A stretch of 64,000 bases of DNA from Algoriphagus terrigena DSM 22685 (GTDB taxonomy: Bacteria; Bacteroidota; Bacteroidia; Cytophagales; Cyclobacteriaceae): contig NZ_AUBW01000009.1 of the NCBI RefSeq assembly GCF_000429445.1, forward strand, positions 1 to 64,000, written 5' to 3'. The notes under the pieces are model-generated. The model searched no databases. It was not told the DNA's origin and saw only the letters and a program-made list of their open reading frames with translations. Both the position numbers and the translations under genes were made by a program. How positions within the stretch are numbered: position 1 is the first letter of the stretch; each line of letters begins with the position of its first letter. Positions 26,163 through 36,363 of this stretch are shown here, piece by piece.

Positions 26163-26256
26163 GTGTATATAATTTTTTTTATCGGCCACATGGAATCTCG
26201 CGCAGTTAATATTCATCCCAGTGTGCGGCGCTTGCTTCATGCTCGATTTCATCGTT
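26163..26256 (-). promoter_or_regulatory. conserved pre-start leader element, copy 2 (between susC and susD)
   Basis: Shares long identical blocks with copy 1 at 14571-14663 (GATGAAATCGAGCATG-type start, CACACTGGGA, GCGAGATTCCATGTGGCCG, TATATACAC before the ATG). Here the leader reading frame is in phase with susD instead of ending at its ATG. A possible helix pairs CACA(C)TGGGA with TTCCATGTG. Its presence inside an operon argues for a translation- or mRNA-level role rather than a promoter. Confidence 0.65.
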
Positions 26257-26269
26257 TTCATTTTTCGGA

Positions 26270-29200
26270 TTAGAAGTCAATGCCCAAGCTAAATGTGTAC
26301 ATCCTGGTCAATGGATATCGGCCGTAATCCACGCCGATCAGTTGATTCGCTGCAGACACGTTGTTACCTACATAGGCTCCTACTTCCGGATCATATCCTG
26401 TGTATTTGGTAAAGGTGAAGGCATTCTGAACGCCCGCCATCAATCGTGCTCCCTGGATGATGTTTTGCTTACCCATCAATGAAGAAGGGAAAGTGTAGGC
26501 CAGTTGGATGTTTTTAATGCGGATGTAGCTTCCGTCTTCTACAAATCGGTCAGAGATTCTGGTACCATTACCATTCAGGTCGGTGCCGGTGATTCTTGGG
26601 ATAGTAGCGTCAGGATTGCTCAGGAATGGATTGCCGCTGTTATCCATCTCGACGCGGGCATAGTCGTACGTCTCCAAGAGCATGTTTCTTCCCAAGTTTA
26701 TATTGTTGGGATTCGTGTTGTTGAATCTGGTGTAGTTGTATATATCGTTGCCAAAAGACCCGGTCAGCAGGACGTCCAAGGTGAAGTTTTTGTAAGAAAA
26801 CTGCTGGGTAGTTCCAAAGGTGAATTTCGGCCAAGGGTTGCCGATAAAGGTCTGATCTCGCTCATCAATCACGCCGTCTTCGTTGATATCCTTGTACTTG
26901 ATATCTCCCACGTAGATGCCGTTGGTAGCGTCCACTGGAAGTGGATTGCCGGAGTTGTCTACCGGACGGGCGCTAGACTCTGCGTCTTCGATCGTCTGGA
27001 ACAGTCCGTCAGCTTGGTAGCCATAGAACAACCACGGTGCCTGTCCTGGGATTGCACGCTGGGTAAAGTTGTTCATATACCAGGCTGTGCGGTCGATGAA
27101 GGCCGTCTCAGAGAAGAACTTGGTGATCTCTGTCTTGAATCCCGAGAAATTGAAATTGGACGTCCATTTGAATCCACTTGCCCGGTCATCGATGTTGATC
27201 GTATTGATGGTGATGCCGTAGCCTCTGTTTTCAAGTGCACCGATGTTGACAGTTGGAGTTCCTATGCTTCCTTCGCCATCTGTACCCATGTACCAAGGGA
27301 GTGGGTTTGGAAGGAGCAAATTGTCCGTCTTTTTCACGTAGTAATCCGCCTCAATCTGCACTCGGTTATTGAACATGTTCAAGTTGAAACCGAAGTTGAT
27401 CGTGGAAGTCTCTTCCCATTTCAAAGCTGGGTTACCGAATCTTGAAACCAAGAATCCACTTCCCCAAGGGGTAGGAATGCTAGGAGAACTCAATGGAGCA
27501 AAGATCGCATTTGCGCTGCCTTGATTTCCGGTCAAGCCGGTCTCAAAACGCAGCTTCAACTCATCCATCCAGGTGGCGTTGCTCAGGAAGCTTTCTTCAG
27601 AAACTCTCCAAGCCGCAGACATGGAAGGGAAATACCCCCAACGGTTGTCAGGGCCAAAGTTTGCCGATCCATCCGCTCTGAATGCGGCAAGGACGATGTA
27701 TTTTTCATTGAAGGTATAGTTAGCTCTTCCAAAGAAAGACTCCATTGCCCAGTGACCTGCACCGCCGCCGTTGGTTGCTCCCTGAGCAGATCCAAGGCCA
27801 ATCTCCTGAAGGTCATTGGAAGGGAAGTTAACTCTGCCTGCACTTAGGTATTCGTATTGATTCGCCTGTGCTTCGTGGCTGGCCATCACATCTACTGCAT
27901 GCTTGCCCCACACTTTGCTGTAGTTCAGCATCTGGCTCCAGTTCCATCCAAAGCTGGTGTCAGTATTTTTGCTCAGGCTGTTGACGTCGTTGGTTACAGA
28001 ACCCAGCGTGTAGGTTGGGGTGAAATAATGTCCGTTGTTATAGTTGACATTTCCGTTAAGCATCGTTCTGAACGTCAATCCTTCGATGATCCCGATCTCG
28101 ATATTGAATCCGCCCAGTGCACCTCTTCTCATGTACGAGCGGTCCAATAGGTTGGCAAGTGCAATCGGGTTAGCCGGAGTAAACTGAAGCGAGGAACCGT
28201 TGATCGGATCCGCACCACCCCAAGAGCCATCCGGATTGGTCACAGGGATATTCGGAGCCATCTGGATCGCGTTGTTGATCACATCTGAGCTACCGGTCGC
28301 CAACTGCTCGTCGGTGTGGAATAGCTGGAGGTTCATCCCGATTTTCAACCACTTTCTGGTTTGGTTGTCGATGTTGGTTCTCAGGGAATAGCGGTCAAAA
28401 GAAGATCCGATCGCAACACCGTCCTGGCTAAAATATTCGCCGGAGATGTAGAATTGAGTTGCCTCGTTACCCCCCGACAGGTTCAGGGTGTGTTTGTTCA
28501 GACCGGCAGTTTTGAAAAGTGCGTCCTGCCAGTTGGTGCCTTCACCCAAAAGGCTTGGGTCAAGAAACGCCGCCGGAGGATCACCGCCGGTGATTTCTCT
28601 GATCTCGTTGGTCATGGTCGCGTATTGATTAAGCGACATCACATCCAGCTCGTCCGGCTTGTCTTGCAAGCTATAGAGGTAGTTGTAGCTGATCTTGGTC
28701 TGACCTGATTTACCCCGCTTAGTGGTGATCATGATGACCCCATTAGTACCTCTGGAACCGTAGATCGCAGTAGCCGAAGGTCCTTGAAGAACCTCCATAG
28801 ACTCGATGTCACTTGGATTCAAACCAGCCATCGGGTTGGTACTGGAAGTGGCGCCGTATGAAACCGTCTCTGGTTGAATCTGCACTCCGTCGATCACATA
28901 CAACGGCTGATTGGTTCCGCTGATGGAGTTGACACCCCGGATATTAACCGAGATCCCCCCTCCCGGCGCGCCGGTATTCTGTGTGACGTAGACACCGGCA
29001 GCACGGCCTTGAAGCGCTTGCTCGACCGTCGTATTGACGGTTCGCTCGATGTCGTCAGAGGATACCGAAACTTGGGCACTGGACATGTCCCGTTTTTTCA
29101 TGGTACCATATCCCACGACCACGACCTCATCGAGAGAAGACATGTCTTCTTCCATGTTGACGTCGATGGTGGATTGATTTCCTACCAGGATCTCTTGGGA

Positions 29201-29431
29201 TTTGAAGCCGATAAAGCTAAAAACCAACACAGAGCTGGCATTGGGTGCAGAGATGGAATAGCTTCCATCCCCATCGGTGGCGACGCCGGTCGTGGTTCCT
29301 TTGACCAAAACCGTCACTCCCGGTAGCGAAAGTCCATCAGCCGAGGATGTCACAGTGCCACGCACTGTCACCTGAGCCTGAACCACCCCTACCAAAAGCA
29401 TGAGCCATAGCGGTAATAGTTTTTTCATCAT
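26270..29431 (-). CDS. susC: SusC/RagA-family TonB-dependent outer-membrane transporter
   Basis: A 1053-residue protein. Signal peptide about 1-19 (VGVVQAQ), a carboxypeptidase-like regulatory domain (about 20-105, VTVRGTVTSSADGLSLPGVT), then a plug with the SusC signature VVVGYGTMKKRDMSSAQVSV (about 108-127) and NIRGVNSISGTNQPLYVIDG, and a beta-barrel ending YTFSLGIDF with terminal Phe. It imports oligosaccharides released at the surface, energised by TonB-ExbBD. First gene of the susCD-SGBP unit. The 473-bp upstream region carries the shared ACGGGTATCAAATGTT motif. Confidence 0.95.
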   Translation of the reverse strand: MMKKLLPLWLMLLVGVVQAQVTVRGTVTSSADGLSLPGVTVLVKGTTTGVATDGDGSYSISAPNASSVLVFSFIGFKSQEILVGNQSTIDVNMEEDMSSLDEVVVVGYGTMKKRDMSSAQVSVSSDDIERTVNTTVEQALQGRAAGVYVTQNTGAPGGGISVNIRGVNSISGTNQPLYVIDGVQIQPETVSYGATSSTNPMAGLNPSDIESMEVLQGPSATAIYGSRGTNGVIMITTKRGKSGQTKISYNYLYSLQDKPDELDVMSLNQYATMTNEIREITGGDPPAAFLDPSLLGEGTNWQDALFKTAGLNKHTLNLSGGNEATQFYISGEYFSQDGVAIGSSFDRYSLRTNIDNQTRKWLKIGMNLQLFHTDEQLATGSSDVINNAIQMAPNIPVTNPDGSWGGADPINGSSLQFTPANPIALANLLDRSYMRRGALGGFNIEIGIIEGLTFRTMLNGNVNYNNGHYFTPTYTLGSVTNDVNSLSKNTDTSFGWNWSQMLNYSKVWGKHAVDVMASHEAQANQYEYLSAGRVNFPSNDLQEIGLGSAQGATNGGGAGHWAMESFFGRANYTFNEKYIVLAAFRADGSANFGPDNRWGYFPSMSAAWRVSEESFLSNATWMDELKLRFETGLTGNQGSANAIFAPLSSPSIPTPWGSGFLVSRFGNPALKWEETSTINFGFNLNMFNNRVQIEADYYVKKTDNLLLPNPLPWYMGTDGEGSIGTPTVNIGALENRGYGITINTINIDDRASGFKWTSNFNFSGFKTEITKFFSETAFIDRTAWYMNNFTQRAIPGQAPWLFYGYQADGLFQTIEDAESSARPVDNSGNPLPVDATNGIYVGDIKYKDINEDGVIDERDQTFIGNPWPKFTFGTTQQFSYKNFTLDVLLTGSFGNDIYNYTRFNNTNPNNINLGRNMLLETYDYARVEMDNSGNPFLSNPDATIPRITGTDLNGNGTRISDRFVEDGSYIRIKNIQLAYTFPSSLMGKQNIIQGARLMAGVQNAFTFTKYTGYDPEVGAYVGNNVSAANQLIGVDYGRYPLTRMYTFSLGIDF

Positions 29432-29904
29432 TAAGGGTTTAATTATTAGAAATTGGGAAATAGGTATAAGAGGGAAAAGGCATTTTCCGTTGGGAATAAT
29501 TCGTCGGAGGGGCGTGAGATTTTTTCAAGGTCTGTTGGGATTTTGGGTTAAAAAATCGCAGCGCTATTCCCAAAATTTGACCAGGAAGCCCTTCACTTTT
29601 CGCAGTCTGATGACTCCGGTTTACTCTTGATGAGCAAACAAAATTCAGTGAAGGATCGAGGTTATGGGTTTATTGCTTTGATCCGAATAAATGTAGTTGG
29701 AGGTTATTTAACAGAGGGTGGTCAAATGTTTTCAATACGGGTATCAAATGTTAACACAGGAAAATATCGATTGAAAAGGCCCTAAACGCGGATTTTTGAC
29801 GGTTTTCTAAAACCCATTTTTCATCTTTTCTCCTCAAAGTTTCCAAATTGTTAACTTCAGAATCCTCAGCGAGCATGTTCACCTAAGAGATCAGCACACC
29901 GCTT
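29432..29904. other. susC upstream region
   Basis: A 473-bp gap between the GH5 stop and the susC start. It contains the candidate operator repeats at 29722-29752. No other gene is credible; the 76-codon plus-strand frame at its susC end is accidental. Confidence 0.4.
29722..29752. promoter_or_regulatory. candidate glycan-locus operator upstream of susC
   Basis: ACGGGTATCAAATGTT at 29737-29752 nearly equals the sequence upstream of the GH5 gene (30946-30961). Within it, TCAAATGTT is directly repeated at 29722-29730 and 29744-29752, 22 bp apart, about two helical turns. A transcription-factor site is inferred; no regulator gene is in the window. Confidence 0.45.
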
Positions 29905-30894
29905 TTACTTTTCCTTCAAGATCTGCCGGACGGACTGACCCCAAGGCTTGATCTGAGCGGCAGTCCAGTTGCCCGTCGAAGCGGCGCTGGGCAAGAGCAT
30001 CGAGCAGGTTTCGTCTTTGTCGGCGACCGACCAGGCGACCCAACTGATCTTTTTGCTTTCCATCCAGTTGAGCCAAGCATTCCAAGAAGCCTGATCGATG
30101 GGACCGTCGCCTGTGGCCTCCATCCCCGCACATTCGGAAACGAAGATCGGAAGGCCAGCCTTGATCGCAGCGTCTGCCCTCGTCCTGAGGTAGTCCTTGT
30201 GCGTCGCCGCATAGAAGTGCAACACGTACATGATGTTGGTTTGATTGCGGATTGGGTTCTGGGCCACTAAGTGCAGATCCTGACTCCAAGTGGGTGAGCC
30301 GACCAAGATGAGGTTATCCGCATCGTATTTCCGGATTTCAGCGATTAGATCCTCGCTGTAGGCTTTCACTTCTTCCCAAGACTCATAGTCCGGCTCATTG
30401 AAAAGCTCATAGATCACATGGGGATTTTGGCCGTAGGTCTTTGCCATCTCTCCGAAAAACTCCCTCGCTTCCTCCTGATAGAGGTCGTGGCTGTGCCAGT
30501 CAATGATTACATATAAGTCTGCTGCAATCGCCGCTTCGATGACAGCTTTCATCTTTTCAAGCGCAAACCCGGGATTGTCCAGGTAGGCATCATCCGGATC
30601 TATGCCCATGGACGCCCTGACGACGTTGACGTTCCAGTCGGATTTGAGCCATTTCACAGCAGATTCGTTGTAGAAGCGCGGCCACCAGTTGTGCCAGCCA
30701 AAGCTGACCCCGCGAAGCATCACAGGATTTCCATCCAGGTCGCTGAGTTGCGTGTCTTTGACTTTCAATTGGCCAAAAAACTTTTGGCTGGAGACTTCTT
30801 CGGGAGGTGTGACGTCGGGTGTTTTAGGGGCCGGTTCGGAGGCCTCCGTGCACGAGGCTAGCAATACGAGCCCCAAGATCAAAAATCGTTTCAT
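29905..30894 (-). CDS. glycoside hydrolase family 5 endoglucanase-type enzyme (lipoprotein)
   Basis: A 329-residue protein. Lipoprotein signal ILGLVLLASC (Cys15), a short Pro-rich linker, then a GH5 (beta/alpha)8 domain. Acid/base Glu167 is in VIYELFNEPDY and nucleophile Glu254 in LPIFVSECAG; DWHSHD (about 132-137) is the conserved strand-3 motif. The features resemble the cellulase subgroup GH5_2. It should make endo cuts in beta-1,4-glucan at the surface or in the periplasm. It is transcribed ahead of susC, 473 bp away, and has its own copy of the candidate operator. Confidence 0.92.
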   Translation of the reverse strand: MKRFLILGLVLLASCTEASEPAPKTPDVTPPEEVSSQKFFGQLKVKDTQLSDLDGNPVMLRGVSFGWHNWWPRFYNESAVKWLKSDWNVNVVRASMGIDPDDAYLDNPGFALEKMKAVIEAAIAADLYVIIDWHSHDLYQEEAREFFGEMAKTYGQNPHVIYELFNEPDYESWEEVKAYSEDLIAEIRKYDADNLILVGSPTWSQDLHLVAQNPIRNQTNIMYVLHFYAATHKDYLRTRADAAIKAGLPIFVSECAGMEATGDGPIDQASWNAWLNWMESKKISWVAWSVADKDETCSMLLPSAASTGNWTAAQIKPWGQSVRQILKEK

Positions 30895-30945
30895 CAGTTG
30901 GGTTTGTTAATTGATGGCCAAGTTTAGGGCAATCAATTCACACCG

Positions 30946-30961
30946 ACGGGTATCAATTGTT
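30946..30961. promoter_or_regulatory. candidate glycan-locus operator upstream of the GH5 gene
   Basis: ACGGGTATCAATTGTT, 15 of 16 bases equal to 29737-29752 upstream of susC, lies 52 bp before the GH5 ATG. TCAATT is also repeated 20 bp away at 30933-30938, echoing the paired repeats at susC. Confidence 0.45.
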
Positions 30962-31055
30962 TCGGATTGGGGTATCGGAAGTTAAACTGGGAGCTCATTC
31001 TCAGTATTGAGTCGCAGCCCGCGAATGCCTGAGGGACGTTGACCTTTTTTGGCGA

Positions 31056-31313
31056 TCATTCAAAAGTTACCCTACTCTCCGAATACAGGTCATACACCGC
31101 GATCAGGGCCTCGGATCCTTTAGCATTCGGATAAGCCTCATAGGCACCAATGGCCTCGCGGCTTTCCACATACACCGGGTCATATTTTTCGTCGTAGACG
31201 TTCCAGACCACCAATAGATAAGTGTAGCCAATCTTGCTCTCCCGGCCGTTTTCTAGCCAAGACTGAAACAGTGATTCCTTTAGTGGTTTGGGATAGTTGG
31301 GCCCTTCAAACAT
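31056..31313 (-). CDS. small protein of unknown function
   Basis: An 85-residue soluble protein, Tyr- and Glu-rich, without signal peptide or recognised motif. It has one uninterrupted amphipathic core (GYTYLLVVWNVYDEKYDPVY). It is a free-standing gene between the GH5 gene and the large surface protein on the same strand; its start ATG is followed by normal-looking codon use. Function unknown. Confidence 0.5.
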   Translation of the reverse strand: MFEGPNYPKPLKESLFQSWLENGRESKIGYTYLLVVWNVYDEKYDPVYVESREAIGAYEAYPNAKGSEALIAVYDLYSESRVTFE

Positions 31314-31420
31314 GATGTATTATTCCGGTGATAGCTGGTTAGGTGCGGATCGCAGACTACAAATATGCTGAAAGAAAGATGACAAACCTTACCGATCACC
31401 TCACTTCGCCCGCGACTTCA

Positions 31421-34400
31421 CTACCTGATCAAGGTAAAAACCCCGCGATACTCTTCGGAGGCGGATACTCCCTCCAACTCAAAGTCATACCTCGCATAGT
31501 AGGAATAAGTGCCTGTAGGCGCTTCCTCTCCGTTTACTTTCCCATCCCATCCATCTACGCCACTGTAGATCAGCTGACCCCATCGATTGTAAATCAGTAA
31601 GGAAAATGCCGTATCACAGTTGGCGACGCCTTGATAGATACCCGGTGACTGTCTCGGATCAAATCCCGTCGGCATTCGCACCGCTGGGCCAGCTTCCCGG
31701 ACGATCCCCTGCCCGACCCCAATACATCCCATGGCGTCTCTAATCTCCAGGTCATAGACTCCGGCACTAAGGCCGGTCACAAAGTCTCCGGACAGATTCA
31801 GGTCTTTCCAGAGATAGACAAAAGGCCCGGCGCCGCTCTTCGGCAAGGCGAATAGCTCACCGTTTGAGCCGCCGGGACAAGCTGGTTTTTCCAAGCGTAC
31901 TTCTACTTCGATGGGTGCCGGCGAGGTAATTTCGAAGTTTATAGGCAGGACGCATCCGTTGGCATCGTGAACCTCCCAGGCGTATTCCCCCTGTGGCATA
32001 TCCGCCAAAGATATTTGTCCGGAAAAAGTCCTGCTCCCAACGTATTCAAATGAGTACGGAGCTACGCCGCCAGTGATGGAAAAGGCCAGTTGCCCGTCTG
32101 TTTTCCCATAACATGACACGCCCGTGGGAGCCAGTGATACGATGGACAAGGGTTCCGGTGAGGTCAATTCTAAATTTTCGATGCGTTGCGTACATCCCAG
32201 CTGGTCGGTAACAAGAACCGAATAGTTTCCTGCGACAAGGTTGTTAGCTTCCGGGGAATTCAACAAAGGATCGTGCAACCACTCGAATTGGTACGGCGCA
32301 ACTCCCCCACGGATCTCCAGCTGGATGCTACCGGTGTTATCGCCCGCGCAGGCAATATTGACCAGACCTTTGGGCTCCGCTACAAACTCCCCTGCAACGG
32401 CCACTTTGATCGCATCGGCTTTTCCCTCGCAATCGGCGTCGACCAAGCTGTATGCAGTGTATTCGACCGTCCCCAGGACTCCTGGCTGATCCCAGCTGAC
32501 TTCTATCTCACTTTGTCCCTGACCGGAAAGAATCTGACCGCCCGTCACCACCCACTCGTATCCCCTTCCACCCACCGTCACCGGCGCTTCGTACCTGTGA
32601 GAAAGTGAGGGGTCAAAGCAAACCTGCAACTCTCCAACGGCCGGTGCCACTACGATCCGTTCATTTATCACGACCGCCAACTCTGCCACTTCACCCGGAC
32701 AGCCATTCTCGGAATAAGGAATGAATCTGATCTTGGCGTCGGGATTTGCCGGCCCCCAATTGACCAAGACGGAATCTCCGTAGTCTTGGACAATCACTCC
32801 GCCTTCCACTTCAAACTTGCTATCGAAGACGTTTACAAAATCGCTTGCGCGGTACATCACCTGCTCCACTTCGGGACACACCGAAACTTCGCCTGCAATG
32901 GCAGCTTCGGTCTCGATCACCTCTACTTCGAAGATCACCTCTTCCTGTTGATCACAGGAATTTGGACTCAAGGCAGCTAAAACCTTTACCTCAAAGATGC
33001 CGGGCTTTGTGAACGAATGACTTACTTCCTGTCCGATCACCGTCGGTGTCCCGTCACCAAAATCCCAAACAAAATAAGCGAAGTCGGGGTCTGTGGAATT
33101 GAGCTTCCAAAGCCCCTCGTGATTGAGACACGCGATCTTTTCTCCTTCTAATTCAAAATCGTATTCGACTTCCGGCTCAAACTTCAGATTGTCCAGCGCC
33201 GCTCCGGCTGCATAGCCATACGATTCCAAGTCCCCAAAGCCGTACACATAAGCAGCAAATCCGTCGTCATTCCGCAACGTGTGAACTCCTTGGGAAATAT
33301 TGATTCTGGCAAACTTAAAGTTAGAGTCTCCCGGCAGCGCAGCGAACCTATTTCCAATATTCTGCCCATCGAGAACGGTGGAGTTTTCCGTCCCCGATTT
33401 CACGACCACATTAATATAGTGATTGACGATCGATGGCAGATTGAGCGCATTGAAGGTCAATGTGGTCAAAAACTGCTCGCTGGGGCTATAGGTAATCATA
33501 AACGGGTCACCTGTCGACGCTCCCGGAGCGCTTGGATCGTTGCAGGCCATGCTTTTGGAAAAGACCGAGACCGAGGAAGGCTTTGAGGTATCAATCTTTC
33601 CTGATTCGTTCGCTGCAAATTCCAGAGCGAGAAACTCTCCCTGATCTACCGTCCCCCTCCGAGTCCCGTTTACAAAGACCTCCGTGTTGTCTTCCGAAGC
33701 CACGACCTTGACCAGTTCGCCGGAGGACCTGCCCAACAACCCCATGTGGACAAAGCTTGTCCCCCAGGTATTGACCGGATAGGCCTGCTGAAAAAGATGG
33801 TCATTCGCTTCTCCGCAGTTCCCGACCGAGGTCCACTTATTTCCGCCAAAGACTGCGATCTTCTTGCACTCGTCGGCATTTGCACCGATCACCCGTACAC
33901 GTGAGCCCGTGAGATCACCTCTGGCTTTGATCTGATAACTCTGACCCCGATCCAGCGTGATCACCGACGGTACATTCGCCTGGTCGCCGCTCAGCGAACT
34001 GACGCTTGTGGTGATCTCGATCTCGGTATTGTCCTCTGTCGCCACCACTAACAGCTCGCTCTCATTGTTGCTGTTGCCGTCATAGTTATTGGGCACGGTG
34101 AGGACTTCAAAGTGCGAAGTGATGTAATAATCGGTCCCCAAGGCGCCAATCGGCAAGACGACCGTCCCATCCGCACTCCGCACCCGCTCATTGAAGGCGT
34201 GCACCGCGATCTTCCCCGTGGATGTGATGTGGATCCCCTTGTTTTCGACCACTCCGGTGTTACGATGCAGCAAATCCAGATCGGCTGAGGGCACACGAAG
34301 TGTATACTGCTGACCTGCGTTGAGGGAAAAAGGCAAAGATCGCCCGAGATACTCCAGCGCACCGGTCGTGGTTTCGTTGGCAGTGATGACCAAGACGGCA

Positions 34401-34570
34401 AAATCAGGAGCTCCCTGATTTCCTGGCCCCTGCCCTCCGCCCATGACCCGGTTGTTTTCCATGAAGCCCACCCAAAACTCCTTGCCTACAGTGGATATCT
34501 GGCCAACAGCAATGAAGCTTTGGCTGAAAAAAAACAGGACAAAAAAAAGCTGCAGTAGCTTGTTGGTCAT
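31421..34570 (-). CDS. large secreted surface protein with IgGFc-binding-like N-terminus, PKD, SprB repeats and type IX C-terminal domain
   Basis: A 1049-residue protein. Signal peptide about 1-23 (SFIAVGQ). An IgGFc-binding-like N-terminal region (about 25-460) has repeated AFNERVRSADGTVVLPIGAL- and VVASEDNTEV-type strands. A PKD domain (about 475-560) contains YFVWDFGDGTPTVIG. Further Ig-like repeats lead to three SprB-type repeats (about 740-960), for example ACAGDNTGSIQLEIRGGVAP. The C-terminal domain has LLIYNRWGQLIYSG and a short final strand, the gliding-motility/type B T9SS sorting signal. It should be secreted by the type IX system and act as an adhesin or cell-surface protein. Confidence 0.85.
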   Translation of the reverse strand: MTNKLLQLFFVLFFFSQSFIAVGQISTVGKEFWVGFMENNRVMGGGQGPGNQGAPDFAVLVITANETTTGALEYLGRSLPFSLNAGQQYTLRVPSADLDLLHRNTGVVENKGIHITSTGKIAVHAFNERVRSADGTVVLPIGALGTDYYITSHFEVLTVPNNYDGNSNNESELLVVATEDNTEIEITTSVSSLSGDQANVPSVITLDRGQSYQIKARGDLTGSRVRVIGANADECKKIAVFGGNKWTSVGNCGEANDHLFQQAYPVNTWGTSFVHMGLLGRSSGELVKVVASEDNTEVFVNGTRRGTVDQGEFLALEFAANESGKIDTSKPSSVSVFSKSMACNDPSAPGASTGDPFMITYSPSEQFLTTLTFNALNLPSIVNHYINVVVKSGTENSTVLDGQNIGNRFAALPGDSNFKFARINISQGVHTLRNDDGFAAYVYGFGDLESYGYAAGAALDNLKFEPEVEYDFELEGEKIACLNHEGLWKLNSTDPDFAYFVWDFGDGTPTVIGQEVSHSFTKPGIFEVKVLAALSPNSCDQQEEVIFEVEVIETEAAIAGEVSVCPEVEQVMYRASDFVNVFDSKFEVEGGVIVQDYGDSVLVNWGPANPDAKIRFIPYSENGCPGEVAELAVVINERIVVAPAVGELQVCFDPSLSHRYEAPVTVGGRGYEWVVTGGQILSGQGQSEIEVSWDQPGVLGTVEYTAYSLVDADCEGKADAIKVAVAGEFVAEPKGLVNIACAGDNTGSIQLEIRGGVAPYQFEWLHDPLLNSPEANNLVAGNYSVLVTDQLGCTQRIENLELTSPEPLSIVSLAPTGVSCYGKTDGQLAFSITGGVAPYSFEYVGSRTFSGQISLADMPQGEYAWEVHDANGCVLPINFEITSPAPIEVEVRLEKPACPGGSNGELFALPKSGAGPFVYLWKDLNLSGDFVTGLSAGVYDLEIRDAMGCIGVGQGIVREAGPAVRMPTGFDPRQSPGIYQGVANCDTAFSLLIYNRWGQLIYSGVDGWDGKVNGEEAPTGTYSYYARYDFELEGVSASEEYRGVFTLIR

Positions 34571-34642
34571 GATCTTGGGCGATCCGAATTGGGGTTTTCA
34601 ATATAGTCATCTAAAAAAATATTCCTCTGAAAAAGATGTTAA

Positions 34643-36352
<1,710 letters not shown>

Positions 36353-36363
36353 GCGCTGATCCA

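Noticed and set aside
24498..26261. SusD start at 26261
   Set aside because: The extra residues translate the leader element; the lipoprotein signal fits the ATG at 26162.
26504..27445. 313-codon frame antisense to susC
   Set aside because: It lies wholly within the well-supported susC barrel; no family features.
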